The notes: generated from the sequence alone by a model not told the origin. A stretch of DNA of 64,000 nt from Butyricicoccus_A sp963620595 (GCA_963620595.1 CAVFAY010000003.1:1-64000); one strand, 5' to 3'; shown: positions 9,010-18,024, counted from the first letter of the stretch. Numbers and translations are program-made.

Positions 9010-9129
9010 CGTTTTTTCCTCCACCATCACAAGCTGTGACGTTTTCTTTTTTCATTTTCGGGAATAAGCAGTTCCCTCTCCCCATTATACGACCCTCTGA
9101 ACAAATTGCAAGTATTTCCTCATCTGCTG

Positions 9130-9158
9130 TTGAAGCGAAATCAAAAAAAACGTATAAT
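9130..9158 (+). promoter_or_regulatory. Promoter of the aldolase-mtnA-deaminase operon
   Basis: TTGAAG (9130-9135), 17-bp spacer, TATAAT (9153-9158). The first start codon is 30 bp downstream behind CGGAGGG. This is one of the best sigma-A promoters in the window. Confidence 0.75.
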
Positions 9159-9187
9159 AACATAGAAAGAAACCGGAGGGATTATTT

Positions 9188-9826
9188 ATGAAGCAATCTC
9201 TGCCAGACTTTTCCTCTCTGCGAGAGGAAATCGTCAACACCGCGCAGAAAGCCTACCGAGAAGGCATGATGGCTGCCACCAGCGGAAACCTGAGCTGCTT
9301 TGACGCGGCTTCCGGCTGCATCGCCATCACACCGAGTGGTATGGATTATACGATTATGAAGCCGGAAGATATTGTCATCATTGATTTAGACGGCAACGTG
9401 TTATCCGGACACAAACCGTCTTCCGAATGGAAAATGCACGCGGAAATTTATCGGTATCTGCCGCAGTACCGCGCCATCGTTCATACGCATTCGCCCAACG
9501 CCACAGCCTATGCGGTACTCCGCAAAGAAATCCCCTGTGTGCTCGTGGAAATGCTGTTGTTTCTCGGCGGAAGCATCGAAGTGGCCGATTACGCCGCACA
9601 GGGCAGTGCCGCTGTCGGCACCAATTGTCTGCCGATTCTCAGCCGAAAACCTGTCGCTCTGCTCGCCAATCACGGCGTGGTAACTGCCGCAGATTCTTTA
9701 GCCCAAGCATATACAAACGCTGTATACGTGGAAGATTCCGCCAAAATCGTTCGGCTGGCTATGAGCACCGGCTGTCCGATTCCTGCCAGTATTGATACAG
9801 AAGGGAGCAAACCCATTCATGAGTGA
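9188..9826 (+). CDS. Class II aldolase (FucA/Ald2-like), probable 5-deoxyribulose- or methylthioribulose-1-phosphate aldolase
   Basis: A 212-residue zinc-dependent class II aldolase. The candidate catalytic Glu is residue 80 (SSE), and the Zn ligands are His99 and His101 (VHTHS) and His162 (NHG). The sugar cannot be told from the fold alone, since fuculose-1-P and ribulose-5-P enzymes look alike. The next gene is mtnA, which makes methylthioribulose-1-P or 5-deoxyribulose-1-P, so the natural prediction is cleavage of that product to dihydroxyacetone phosphate plus (methylthio)acetaldehyde, as in the DHAP shunt of some E. coli and the 5-deoxyribose pathway of Bacillus thuringiensis. It overlaps mtnA by 8 bp. 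Confidence 0.85.
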   Translation: MKQSLPDFSSLREEIVNTAQKAYREGMMAATSGNLSCFDAASGCIAITPSGMDYTIMKPEDIVIIDLDGNVLSGHKPSSEWKMHAEIYRYLPQYRAIVHTHSPNATAYAVLRKEIPCVLVEMLLFLGGSIEVADYAAQGSAAVGTNCLPILSRKPVALLANHGVVTAADSLAQAYTNAVYVEDSAKIVRLAMSTGCPIPASIDTEGSKPIHE

Positions 9827-10919
9827 GTATTTATCCGATCATGTCCACCTGAGTGACGATGGCACGGCCGTTGTGATTCTCGACCAGACACAGCTGCCGA
9901 ACCGCACGGAATATCTTACCCTGCGCACGGCACAAGAAATGTATGACGCCATCAAGAGCCTGCAGGTACGCGGTGCGCCGTGTATTGGCATTTGTGCGGC
10001 GTATGATCTCTATGTTCTCGCGCAGCAAATCGACGCACAGCAATCCGCAGCAGATTTTCTGTCTCATCTGCATGAGCAGGCAGAATATCTCGCCTCTTCC
10101 CGCCCGACTGCAGTCAATCTGCGATGGGCATTGGATCGGATGCTGCAAGTCGCCGAGCGATGCGCTGACCGTGCCGACCGCTTATCTGTCCTGCACGACG
10201 AATGCATTGCTATTCATAAAGAAGATATTGCGATGTGCCGTTCGATTGCAGAATACGGATTGTCTCTCGTCAAAGATGGCGATGGCATTCTGACGCACTG
10301 CAATGCCGGTCCGCTGGCAACCTCTCGCTATGGCACGGCGCTCGGCCCACTGTTTTTAGGTAAAGAACGCGGCTACAATTTCCACGTCTTTTCCGATGAG
10401 ACGCGCCCGTTATTACAGGGCGCACGGCTTACCTCTTACGAGCTGAGCCGCGGCGGAATTGATGTGACACTGATCTGTGACAACATGGCAAGCTTAGTCA
10501 TGAAAAACGGCTGGGTACAGGCCTGCTTTGTCGGCTGCGACCGCGTGGCCGCAAACGGCGATGCCGCAAATAAAATCGGCACATCCGGCGTTGCCATTCT
10601 GGCAAAGCATTACGGCATTCCGTTTTACGTTCTCGGTCCGACCTCGACGATTGATTTGAATTGTGCCACCGGTGAGGATATTCCGATTGAACAGCGTGAT
10701 TCGGAAGAAATCAAAGAAAAATTTTACGCAGAACCGATGGCATTGCCGGAAGTCAAATGCTATAATCCGGCATTTGATGTCACCGATCACGAACTGATTT
10801 CCGGTATTGTCACAGAATACGGTATCTGCCGCCCGCCGTATACTGAGAGCCTACGCGCCGTATTTGACAAAAAGCACGCCGGACTGCCTTTCGGCGCACC
10901 AGAGGAGGAACACGCATGA
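9819..10919 (+). CDS. mtnA: S-methyl-5-thioribose-1-phosphate isomerase
   Basis: A 366-residue MtnA of the eIF2B-like family. It isomerises methylthioribose-1-P to methylthioribulose-1-P and, in several organisms, 5-deoxyribose-1-P to 5-deoxyribulose-1-P. The active-site Cys161 (THCNAGPLATSRYG) and Asp241 (VGCDRVAANGD) correspond to Cys160/Asp240 of the Bacillus enzyme, and RGAPCIG and NKIGT are present. Start 9819 has AAGGGAG upstream and lies inside the aldolase's last codons; the longer start at 9792 is less likely. The stop overlaps the deaminase start (ATGA). No mtnB, mtnC, mtnD or mtnW gene is nearby. Confidence 0.93.
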   Translation: MSEYLSDHVHLSDDGTAVVILDQTQLPNRTEYLTLRTAQEMYDAIKSLQVRGAPCIGICAAYDLYVLAQQIDAQQSAADFLSHLHEQAEYLASSRPTAVNLRWALDRMLQVAERCADRADRLSVLHDECIAIHKEDIAMCRSIAEYGLSLVKDGDGILTHCNAGPLATSRYGTALGPLFLGKERGYNFHVFSDETRPLLQGARLTSYELSRGGIDVTLICDNMASLVMKNGWVQACFVGCDRVAANGDAANKIGTSGVAILAKHYGIPFYVLGPTSTIDLNCATGEDIPIEQRDSEEIKEKFYAEPMALPEVKCYNPAFDVTDHELISGIVTEYGICRPPYTESLRAVFDKKHAGLPFGAPEEEHA

Positions 10920-12190
10920 ACACGCGATTGTATAACGCTCGTATTTTAACGATGGCGGATGGTTTTGAGCCAATTTGGGGTGAAATCTGGATTCAGGATG
11001 ACAAAATTACATATGTCGGCAAAGAAAAGCCTTCGAATCTGCATTGGGATGTCGAGCGCAATATCTGCGGAAATCTCATCTTGCCGGGCTTTAAAAACGC
11101 ACATACGCATTCCGCGATGACGTTTTTGCGTTCCTACGCAGATGATTTGCCGCTGCAAGATTGGCTCAACAAGCAGGTATTTCCAATGGAAGCCAAACTG
11201 ACAGAAGAAGATATTTATCATCTGTCCAAACTCGCTTATCTGGAATATTTGACCAGCGGCATTACTGCCAATTTCGACATGTATCTGACGCCGGATTCCA
11301 TCGTGCAGGCTTCGATTGACACAGGATTCCGCACGGTTTTGACCGGTGCGGTAAACGATTTCAGTCAGTCTGCGGCATTAGTCGGTGAATGGTATCAAAA
11401 GTACAATGGCTATCATCCGCTTATCTCCTTTGAGTTGGGATTCCACGCGGAATACACCACATCCCGCGGCATTTTGGACGACCTCGCCGCACTGGCACAC
11501 ATGTATCAAGCACCGGTATACACGCACAATTCCGAAACCGCCGGAGAAGTCGCTTCCTGTGTGGAAAAGCACGGCATGACGCCGACGCAGTATTTGGATT
11601 CTCTGCATCTGTTTGATTTTGGCGGCGGCGGGTATCACTGCGTACACTTCACGCCGGAAGATATTGCCATTTTCAAAAAGCACAATATGTCTGTTGTCAC
11701 GAATCCGGCGTCCAACCTGAAGCTGGCGAGCGGCATTGCACCGATTCAGGATATTTTACAGTCCGGTGTCAATCTGGCAATCGGCACAGACGGACCGGCA
11801 AGCAACAACTGTCTGGATATGTTCCGCGAGATGTTCTTGACCACCGCGCTTGCCAAGGTTCACGAAAATGCCGCATCCGCTGTCGATGCCAACGCCGTCC
11901 TGTATGCGGCAACAGTCGGCGGCGCAAAGGCCATGCGCCTGCCGCATTGCGAGACGCTGACCGCTGGTTCTCAGGCAGATCTGATTGTCATTGACCTGAA
12001 TCAGCCGAATATGCAGCCAATTAACAACATCAGCAAGAACCTCGTATACAGCGGCAGCAAGCAGAACGTGCAGCTGACGATGATTGCCGGTAAGATTCTG
12101 TATGAAAACGGTGAATTCGATGTAGGAACCGATGCGCAGGAAATTTATCACACCTGCACAGAAATCACAGAAAAGCTAAAGAATATGTAA
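10916..12190 (+). CDS. 5'-deoxyadenosine / 5'-methylthioadenosine / SAH deaminase (amidohydrolase)
   Basis: A 424-residue TIM-barrel amidohydrolase of the TrzN/SsnA/MtaD group. The metal ligands include His63 and His65 (AHTHS), then GFHAEYTTS, YTHNSETAGE and GTDGPASNNCLDMF. Family members deaminate methylthioadenosine, S-adenosylhomocysteine or 5'-deoxyadenosine (DadD of Methanocaldococcus) to inosine derivatives. Its overlap with mtnA and the aldolase argues for 5'-deoxyadenosine or MTA rather than guanine or cytosine. A purine nucleoside phosphorylase acting on the deaminated product would be needed next and is not in the window. Confidence 0.88.
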   Translation: MNTRLYNARILTMADGFEPIWGEIWIQDDKITYVGKEKPSNLHWDVERNICGNLILPGFKNAHTHSAMTFLRSYADDLPLQDWLNKQVFPMEAKLTEEDIYHLSKLAYLEYLTSGITANFDMYLTPDSIVQASIDTGFRTVLTGAVNDFSQSAALVGEWYQKYNGYHPLISFELGFHAEYTTSRGILDDLAALAHMYQAPVYTHNSETAGEVASCVEKHGMTPTQYLDSLHLFDFGGGGYHCVHFTPEDIAIFKKHNMSVVTNPASNLKLASGIAPIQDILQSGVNLAIGTDGPASNNCLDMFREMFLTTALAKVHENAASAVDANAVLYAATVGGAKAMRLPHCETLTAGSQADLIVIDLNQPNMQPINNISKNLVYSGSKQNVQLTMIAGKILYENGEFDVGTDAQEIYHTCTEITEKLKNM

Positions 12191-12197
12191 AGCACAC

Positions 12198-12240
12198 AAA
12201 AAACGCTGTTGTCATTTGTTTCTGACAACAGCGTTTTTCT
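12198..12240. terminator. Bidirectional intrinsic terminator
   Basis: A 14-bp perfect stem, 12201-12214 with 12223-12236 (core ACGCTGTTGTCA), with A-run on the left and T-run on the right. It ends the deaminase operon and, on the other strand, the YgjP-like operon. Confidence 0.88.
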
Positions 12241-12925
12241 ATTTCACTGGCTCATTTAACCGTTGTTTTCGTTCCCGCCAATCCGGCAGATAGCGTTCCA
12301 TACACGCCCAAAATCGTGCGTTGTGGCTCGCTTCCAGCAGGTGACACAGTTCATGTACCACGACATACTCCACGCACGGCAAGGGCTTTTCCGCCAATGC
12401 CAAGCTCAGCCAAATCCGGTGCGCAGTATAATTGCATGTGCCCCATTTGGTTCGCATGCGCTTGATATGCCATTCCCGCACTTCCACACCGATAATCTCC
12501 GCCCATTTGGTCAGCAAATATTCTGCTTGCTCGTGCAATTGTGCTCGCTGCCAGCCTTCAATCCAAGTCTTACGCTGTTCCGGCGTACTGTCTTTCGGAG
12601 CAGACAAAAGAAGTATATCCCCTGTGCGCAGCACACTGCCGCGCTTGCCTGTTTCCTGCACGAGCAATTCTAACGGCGTGCCAAAGCTGTACACATGTTC
12701 TCCGCTCGTATATTGATGCTGCGGATATGCCATGCGGATTTTCGCCTGCTGGACACGAATCCAATTTCCATGCTCCAACACAAAATGGTCAATCACGCGA
12801 TATGGCGTTCGCATTGGTACAGACAGCCGAACAATCCCCTCTGGCGGACGGACAGACAAATTCATGGATCGAATGCGTTTGCGCACAATTTGTACCGGAA
12901 TTCCCTCTATGATTCGTTCCTTCAT
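12239..12925 (-). CDS. YgjP/DUF45-like M48-type metallopeptidase
   Basis: A 228-residue protein of the YgjP (UTP pyrophosphatase/DUF45) family. The C-terminal zinc motif is HELCH in VVHELCHLLEASHN, followed by FWACMERYLPDWRERKQRL. The middle has the family's MRTKWGTCN stretch. These small proteins resemble SprT/WLM peptidases; the biochemical role is unsettled. It overlaps the AlkD-like gene by 4 bp (ATGA) and is the last of four overlapping genes. Confidence 0.87.
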   Translation of the reverse strand: MKERIIEGIPVQIVRKRIRSMNLSVRPPEGIVRLSVPMRTPYRVIDHFVLEHGNWIRVQQAKIRMAYPQHQYTSGEHVYSFGTPLELLVQETGKRGSVLRTGDILLLSAPKDSTPEQRKTWIEGWQRAQLHEQAEYLLTKWAEIIGVEVREWHIKRMRTKWGTCNYTAHRIWLSLALAEKPLPCVEYVVVHELCHLLEASHNARFWACMERYLPDWRERKQRLNEPVK

Positions 12926-13599
12926 CGCTTCAAAGTCCTCAAAAGCTGCTTCTGCTGTGTGGAAATTCGCCTGCTCTCTATCGCTTTCTGAATGGTCTTA
13001 TTGTGTACCCATGTCCCCAATTGATTGTTTTGTACATACAATATGGTGCTGTCCCATTGCTTAGCGAGAGCGGTCGCAAAATACCATGCCTGCATCATCT
13101 GCACATAGTATTCTTCTGATTGCACCTGCGCTACCCAAGACAAATATTCCTCTTGAAACGCATCGTCCAAATAAAAGGGCATCAGCATATTGATGCCAAA
13201 TCGAATCGTATATGTCTGTCCGGAACGCATCCAGCTGTGGATTTCCTGTAAAAATTCCGTCAAATGTTTTTTGACACACTTCGGACGCAATCCGTCACAG
13301 GTTGCCCAGTTATCAATATACGGCAAAAAAGCGTTTAGCTCTGCCAAAAATGTCGGATAATCCTTGATGCGTTCAAGCAAAAAATCATGCAAATTATTTT
13401 CTTCGTAATATCTATGCGGGAGCGTATGTAAAAATTCCTGTGTTTCCGGCTCTTGTTCGATCTGCTTGGCCAGCTTCCGCAGTTCCGGCGTGCGCACACC
13501 GATAATCGTCTGCGGATCAATGGTCGGAATCAGCTTGCTGTGAAATGCTTTATATTTTTCATCGCGCAGAGTAAATAACTGTTGTTGAATCTTTGTCAT
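12922..13599 (-). CDS. DNA alkylation repair protein, AlkD-like
   Basis: A 225-residue all-helical HEAT-like repeat protein of the AlkD family of DNA glycosylases, which remove bulky or positively charged alkylated bases such as 7-methylguanine without flipping them. The GVRTPELRKLAKQI opening and the DNWATCDGL motif, containing the Trp and Asp that contact the lesion, are typical. It overlaps the YibE/F gene and the YgjP gene by ATGA on each side. Confidence 0.9.
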   Translation of the reverse strand: MTKIQQQLFTLRDEKYKAFHSKLIPTIDPQTIIGVRTPELRKLAKQIEQEPETQEFLHTLPHRYYEENNLHDFLLERIKDYPTFLAELNAFLPYIDNWATCDGLRPKCVKKHLTEFLQEIHSWMRSGQTYTIRFGINMLMPFYLDDAFQEEYLSWVAQVQSEEYYVQMMQAWYFATALAKQWDSTILYVQNNQLGTWVHNKTIQKAIESRRISTQQKQLLRTLKR

Positions 13600-14381
13600 A
13601 CGTTCTCCTCATGTGGTTTTCCGCCGGTTCCATACAGCCGTTTGAGTATCATCGCCATGGCAATGGCAGATAGCGGAATCGCCACAATGCAGCCAAACGC
13701 CGCGATGCCCGAATACAATAGCACTTGAAACAGTGCTTTGGAGTTGAGAATATAGCTAAAGGAATAACCCCAGTAGCAAATAATATTAAACAGCAGCAGC
13801 GATTCCCCGACACAGGCAAAAAACAGCGTGTTCATCGTTGTTGCCAGAATTTCCCGTCCAATTTTCAGTCCGGAGCCAAACAACTGAAACGGCAGCAGTG
13901 TTGGATTGTTTTCGTGTATTTCATAGACAGCGGACGTCACCGCAACCGCTGCATCCTTGATGGCACCGAGCAGGCTGAGCAAAATAACCGTAATTTCTAC
14001 CCGCATCATGGACAAGCCGACATTGCCATCCAAAAACAATCCATCATCCAAGTTGATTTTGACCTCGCTGTATCCTCCGGCGTGGCCTTTATAACACAGC
14101 GCCATGCCAATGAGAAACATGACAATCTCTACCGCCACAATGACAGCAAAGGCGACTTTTGTCTTGAGATTATATCCATTTTGATAAAAGAGAATGAGTA
14201 CCGTCAGCAAAATGCCCGCCACTGCGCCAACAGGGAGCGGATTGAGTCCCAATGTAATGGCATACAGCACGGCAGCCAAAATACCAATATTCATCAAGAT
14301 GGTCAAAAATGCCTGCAAGCCGCGGTCTCTGCCGACCAGCAGCATCAAAGCGAGCAGAATAATCGCTAAAATCTTAACCAT
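13596..14381 (-). CDS. YibE/F family membrane protein, short partner
   Basis: A 261-residue protein with six or seven predicted membrane helices, matching the YibE/F-like C-terminal region (DGLFLDGNVGLSMMRVEIT and GAIKDAAVAVTSAVYEI). YibE/F proteins are widespread in Firmicutes; their function is unknown. It overlaps the longer YibE/F gene upstream by 8 bp, so the two probably act as one complex. Confidence 0.82.
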   Translation of the reverse strand: MVKILAIILLALMLLVGRDRGLQAFLTILMNIGILAAVLYAITLGLNPLPVGAVAGILLTVLILFYQNGYNLKTKVAFAVIVAVEIVMFLIGMALCYKGHAGGYSEVKINLDDGLFLDGNVGLSMMRVEITVILLSLLGAIKDAAVAVTSAVYEIHENNPTLLPFQLFGSGLKIGREILATTMNTLFFACVGESLLLFNIICYWGYSFSYILNSKALFQVLLYSGIAAFGCIVAIPLSAIAMAMILKRLYGTGGKPHEENV

Positions 14382-15450
14382 GAGCTGCCTCCTGTTTTTT
14401 TACCCACACGCGCAAAACGAGCTGCGTAATCGGCACAGCGAGCACCAAGCCGATAGAACCGATCAAAAAACGCACCATCTCAAATGACAGCACATACTCC
14501 CATACAAAGGACATCGTCATCGCGTTGCGCAGCATAAGCAGCATACCCGGCAACCCGCCGCAGATATACGTGAAAAACAAAACATTTACCATTGTGCCCA
14601 TAATATCATCGGATACCGCGTGCACGGATTTTTTCAGCTGTGCATACGGGATGTACGGATCTTGTTCCAGCAACTCATCCGCCGTGGAAATCAGAGAAAT
14701 TGCCACGTCCATGACCGCTCCTAGACCGCCGACCATCGTCTCGCAGAAAAATAAGGAGCTGAGATCATCCGGTACGACAGCATACTCCAGCATCTGATAT
14801 TGCAGGGCTGGAGACAGCGCGCGAACGACTAAGTAAATCCCCGCCGTGACTGCGATGGAAAGCAGCGTAACAACAATTGCCAACAGAGAGCGACGGTTGA
14901 CGCCATTGCCAATCAGCAGGGATAACATCGTAAATAGCAAAATCATGCAGCCCGTCAATGCCATGATATTCCATCCTGACAGATAGCATCGCAGTGCAAT
15001 GAGCAGCAAACAGATATTGATGCACACGGACAAAAACGAAAAAAATCCCGCCCGATCCGCCACGGCAATCAAACCAATCAGCAGCACGGCAACAAATAGA
15101 TATACCAAGGTATCTCGCTTTTGTTCCAAGATTTTTCCCGTCGTGCCGTCGTGCGACAAATCGACAAGCAGCTGATCGCCTGTCGCATAGGTCTCATCTC
15201 GTACATTTGAATCGGTATACTGATTGGAAAAAGTTGCCGTTTTTCCTTTATATTCTCCATTTAAAACAGTTGCGGTGATAGTCTGTACATAATAATTTTC
15301 TTTATCTGCAAGCACACCGCTCTGTGTTTCTGTGTGCTCGGTGCTGATGTCGGTAATCTTCACCACGTTCATATCGCGATACAATGCCGCATCGTGATCG
15401 ACCAGCACATAGCCAAAAATCGCAGCGACAACCAGCACTACGAGCAGCAA
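14374..15450 (-). CDS. YibE/F family membrane protein, long partner (start uncertain)
   Basis: About 358 residues: an N-terminal membrane anchor, an extracytoplasmic domain of about 90 residues containing QTITATVLNGEYKGKTA, then a YibE/F membrane domain with a DVAISLISTADELLEQDP loop. The only in-frame start is TTG at 15450 with no ribosome site. A GAGGAGG lies at 15485-15491 in front of an ATG (15484) in another frame. Removing one T from the T-run at about 15472-15477 joins that ATG to this frame and gives a basic start plus anchor (MAYFSQKKKKRLLL). The annotated start is therefore probably wrong or the gene is frameshifted. Confidence 0.78.
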   Translation of the reverse strand: MLLVVLVVAAIFGYVLVDHDAALYRDMNVVKITDISTEHTETQSGVLADKENYYVQTITATVLNGEYKGKTATFSNQYTDSNVRDETYATGDQLLVDLSHDGTTGKILEQKRDTLVYLFVAVLLIGLIAVADRAGFFSFLSVCINICLLLIALRCYLSGWNIMALTGCMILLFTMLSLLIGNGVNRRSLLAIVVTLLSIAVTAGIYLVVRALSPALQYQMLEYAVVPDDLSSLFFCETMVGGLGAVMDVAISLISTADELLEQDPYIPYAQLKKSVHAVSDDIMGTMVNVLFFTYICGGLPGMLLMLRNAMTMSFVWEYVLSFEMVRFLIGSIGLVLAVPITQLVLRVWVKKQEAAHG

Positions 15451-15579
15451 TCGTTTCTTTTTCTTCTGTGAAAAAATAGGCCATTCCTCCTCTGTGTTCT
15501 ATGATAAGATGAGAAATTTTTCTTGTCAAGCCGTATCATCCTGCCAGCTTTTCCGCATACTAACAGCAGAGGTGATACC

Positions 15580-15819
15580 ATGTCTAAAAACAGTGCTTAT
15601 TTTTCCGTCACACCGTTTGGCATCTATCGAGATGTCAAAGCCCTGCGACAGGCATTCAACCGTTCCTGTGGCGGCATATTGTCCGTCTCAACAGACAATA
15701 ACGGCAATTTGGTCTCTGTCGAATTTGACGACAAATCCGTGACACCGCAAATGCTGCGGGATTGTCTGACGAATATGGGTTATACGGTCAATCACGCTCG
15801 TATGGAATATTACAGCTGA
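15580..15819 (+). CDS. Small HMA-like protein of unknown function
   Basis: A 79-residue protein with an AGAGGTG ribosome site. The pattern of alternating strands and helices, ending in PQMLRDCLTNMGYTVNHA, recalls the ferredoxin-like fold of heavy-metal-associated domains, but the CxxC motif is missing. It stands alone and converges with mnmA. No function is claimed. Confidence 0.6.
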   Translation: MSKNSAYFSVTPFGIYRDVKALRQAFNRSCGGILSVSTDNNGNLVSVEFDDKSVTPQMLRDCLTNMGYTVNHARMEYYS

Positions 15820-15872
15820 CAGCACAAAGTTCTTCTGCATCCAATGGGAAACAGAGGAGCTTTACGCTATCC

Positions 15873-16949
15873 TTATAAGCTCTTGATGATCGTGCCGCCG
15901 CCGACAACGACATCACCATCGTACCAAACTGTTGCCTGCCCCGGTGAAATCGCACGTTGTGGCTCATCAAATTCAATCACCGTTCCGTGCTCATCCGGGA
16001 ACAGTGTCGCCGGCTGTGCCTTTTGACCATAGCGAATCTTTGCCTGTACGCGCATCGGTGCAGTCAGCTTATTTACCGCAATCCAATTGCACTCTCCTGC
16101 TAACAGCCGCTTGGCGAACAATTGTTCCGAGGTGCCAATCGTTACCGTATTATGCTCGGCGTCTTTGCGGCAGACATAATGCGGATCCGGGAAGGCAAAA
16201 CCCAAGCCCTTGCGTTGTCCAACGGTATAATGCACGAGTCCGCGATGCTGACCGATCACATGTCCTTCGGTATCGAGAAAATCGCCCGGTCTCGGCGCTT
16301 CGCCTGTCGTGCGTTCAATAAATCCCGCATAATCTCCATCCGGCACGAAGCAAATGTCCTGACTGTCCGGCTTTCTGGCATTCGTCAGCATCGCCTTTTC
16401 TGCCAAACGACGTGTTTCCGGTTTGGTCAAACCGCCAAGTGGAAATTTCACGCGAGCCAACTGTTCCTGTGTCATCGAATACAGGAAATAGGTCTGATCT
16501 TTGTGATCATCTGCCGCTGCTTTGAGCAGAATGCGCTGAGCAGCGTTATCATACTCAATGCGGGCATAATGTCCGGTTGCAATTCGCCAGCAGCCAACAT
16601 CTCCCGCCCGATGCAGCAGCGCATCAAACTTGACGTACTTATTGCAGTCGATGCAGGGATTCGGCGTCAGACCGCACTGATAACCGGAAATAAACCGGTC
16701 GATCACTTCTTTATGGAAAATATTTCCCATATTAAATACATAATGGTCAATACCCAGACGCGCGCACACGCTGCGTGCGTCTGCAATATCATCTGCCGAG
16801 CAGCACGAACGGGTCTTTTGGCCAATATCGCCCTGATCGTACAATGCCATCGTCACGCCTGCCACATCATATCCCTGTTCCAGCAGTAAGACTGCACTTG
16901 CGGAGCTGTCTACACCGCCGCTCATTGCTGCGAGAATTTTTTCCTTCAT
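15873..16949 (-). CDS. mnmA: tRNA 2-thiouridine(34) synthase MnmA
   Basis: A 358-residue PP-loop thiouridylase. It adenylates and thiolates U34 of tRNA Lys, Glu and Gln. The ATP loop MSGGVDSS is at the N-terminus, the first catalytic Cys in PNPCIDCNKYVKF near residue 100, and the second in SQDICFVPDG near 200, followed by the C-terminal beta-barrel (GLGFAF, ISPGQATVWYDGD). The start has GAGGAGAGG upstream. A terminator separates it from nadA, so it must be expressed on its own or by readthrough. No cysteine desulfurase gene is adjacent. Confidence 0.95.
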   Translation of the reverse strand: MKEKILAAMSGGVDSSASAVLLLEQGYDVAGVTMALYDQGDIGQKTRSCCSADDIADARSVCARLGIDHYVFNMGNIFHKEVIDRFISGYQCGLTPNPCIDCNKYVKFDALLHRAGDVGCWRIATGHYARIEYDNAAQRILLKAAADDHKDQTYFLYSMTQEQLARVKFPLGGLTKPETRRLAEKAMLTNARKPDSQDICFVPDGDYAGFIERTTGEAPRPGDFLDTEGHVIGQHRGLVHYTVGQRKGLGFAFPDPHYVCRKDAEHNTVTIGTSEQLFAKRLLAGECNWIAVNKLTAPMRVQAKIRYGQKAQPATLFPDEHGTVIEFDEPQRAISPGQATVWYDGDVVVGGGTIIKSL

Positions 16950-16965
16950 CGAGTTATCCTCTCCT

Positions 16966-17004
16966 CAAAAAGAACGGCTCTACTTCCCTGAGAAAGCAGA
17001 GCCG
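16966..17004 (-). terminator. Intrinsic terminator after nadA
   Basis: Read on the minus strand: CGGCTCT (17004-16998), a partly paired middle, AGAGCCG (16981-16975), then TTCTTTTT. It lies between the nadA stop and the mnmA start. Confidence 0.8.
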
Positions 17005-17022
17005 ATGGTATTTCTAAAACAA

Positions 17023-17937
17023 TTAGCCGCCCAGGCGAATCATTTCGTCAATGCAGTGCTTTGCTGCCAGACGGGTCTCTTCGTCCATGGTGATCTCTTC
17101 GCCTGCGGTGCCCTGCAGTACGTTGAGGACATCCACCAGCGTGGTAGACTTCATGTTCGGGCAAATCAGCTGCTTGCTCAACGGATAGAACTTCTTATCC
17201 GGGCAGTCATACTGTAAGTGCTCAGCAATGCTGATTTCTGTGCCGATAATGAACTCCTTGGCATCGGAATTCTTTGCATAGTTCATGATGCCAGTGGTAG
17301 AACCAACATAGTCAGCCTGAGAAGCAACAGCCGGTACACACTCCGGATGAACCAGCAGCAACGCATCCGGATGTGCTGCACGAGCCTGCTCAACCGCTCT
17401 CTTCGGAACAGCAGCATGAATCGGGCAGCCACCCTGCAGCAGCTTAATTTCCTTGTCCGGGCACTGATCTGCTACGAACTGACCCAGATTGCAGTCCGGA
17501 ATGAACAGAATCTTATCGGTATCCAGATTGTTTACGATCTTCACTGCGGAAGAAGATGTGCAGCATACATCACAAATCGTCTTAAGCTCTGCGGTGGTGT
17601 TGATGTATGCAACGACGGTGTAATCTGGATTTGCCTTCTTCCAAGCACCGATCAGATCCTTGTCCATCTGCTCAGCCATCGGACATCCAGCTACTGGATT
17701 TGCCAGATAAACCTTCTTCTCCGGGGAGAGAATCTTGCAAGTCTCTGCCATGAAGCGAACGCCGCACATGATAACCGTCTTCTGCGGTGCACTCATTGCC
17801 TGTACGCTCAGACCATAGGAATCGCCAACAAAGTCAGCAACCTCCGAAATTTCTCTTGCCACATAGCTGTGTGCCAAAATACATACATCCTGCTCTTTTT
17901 TCAGGCGCAGGATTTCATCCTGAATCTCACGAATCAT
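17023..17937 (-). CDS. nadA: Quinolinate synthase NadA
   Basis: A 304-residue NadA, the compact form. It condenses iminoaspartate with dihydroxyacetone phosphate to quinolinate for NAD synthesis and carries a [4Fe-4S] cluster held by three Cys: candidates are the Cys in VIMCGVRFM, one in the VHPECVP region and one near LICPNMKST or GCPMAEQM. HSYVAREI and VAYINTTAELK are conserved. nadB and nadC are not adjacent. It has its own strong promoter and terminator. Confidence 0.93.
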   Translation of the reverse strand: MIREIQDEILRLKKEQDVCILAHSYVAREISEVADFVGDSYGLSVQAMSAPQKTVIMCGVRFMAETCKILSPEKKVYLANPVAGCPMAEQMDKDLIGAWKKANPDYTVVAYINTTAELKTICDVCCTSSSAVKIVNNLDTDKILFIPDCNLGQFVADQCPDKEIKLLQGGCPIHAAVPKRAVEQARAAHPDALLLVHPECVPAVASQADYVGSTTGIMNYAKNSDAKEFIIGTEISIAEHLQYDCPDKKFYPLSKQLICPNMKSTTLVDVLNVLQGTAGEEITMDEETRLAAKHCIDEMIRLGG

Positions 17938-18024
17938 ACGTCATTTCTCCTGATTAGGTATTGGTGTAGTGTGAATAGAAAATGCAGCGCATTTCCCAGT
18001 GTTTTTATATGTTTATCGTTTCTG

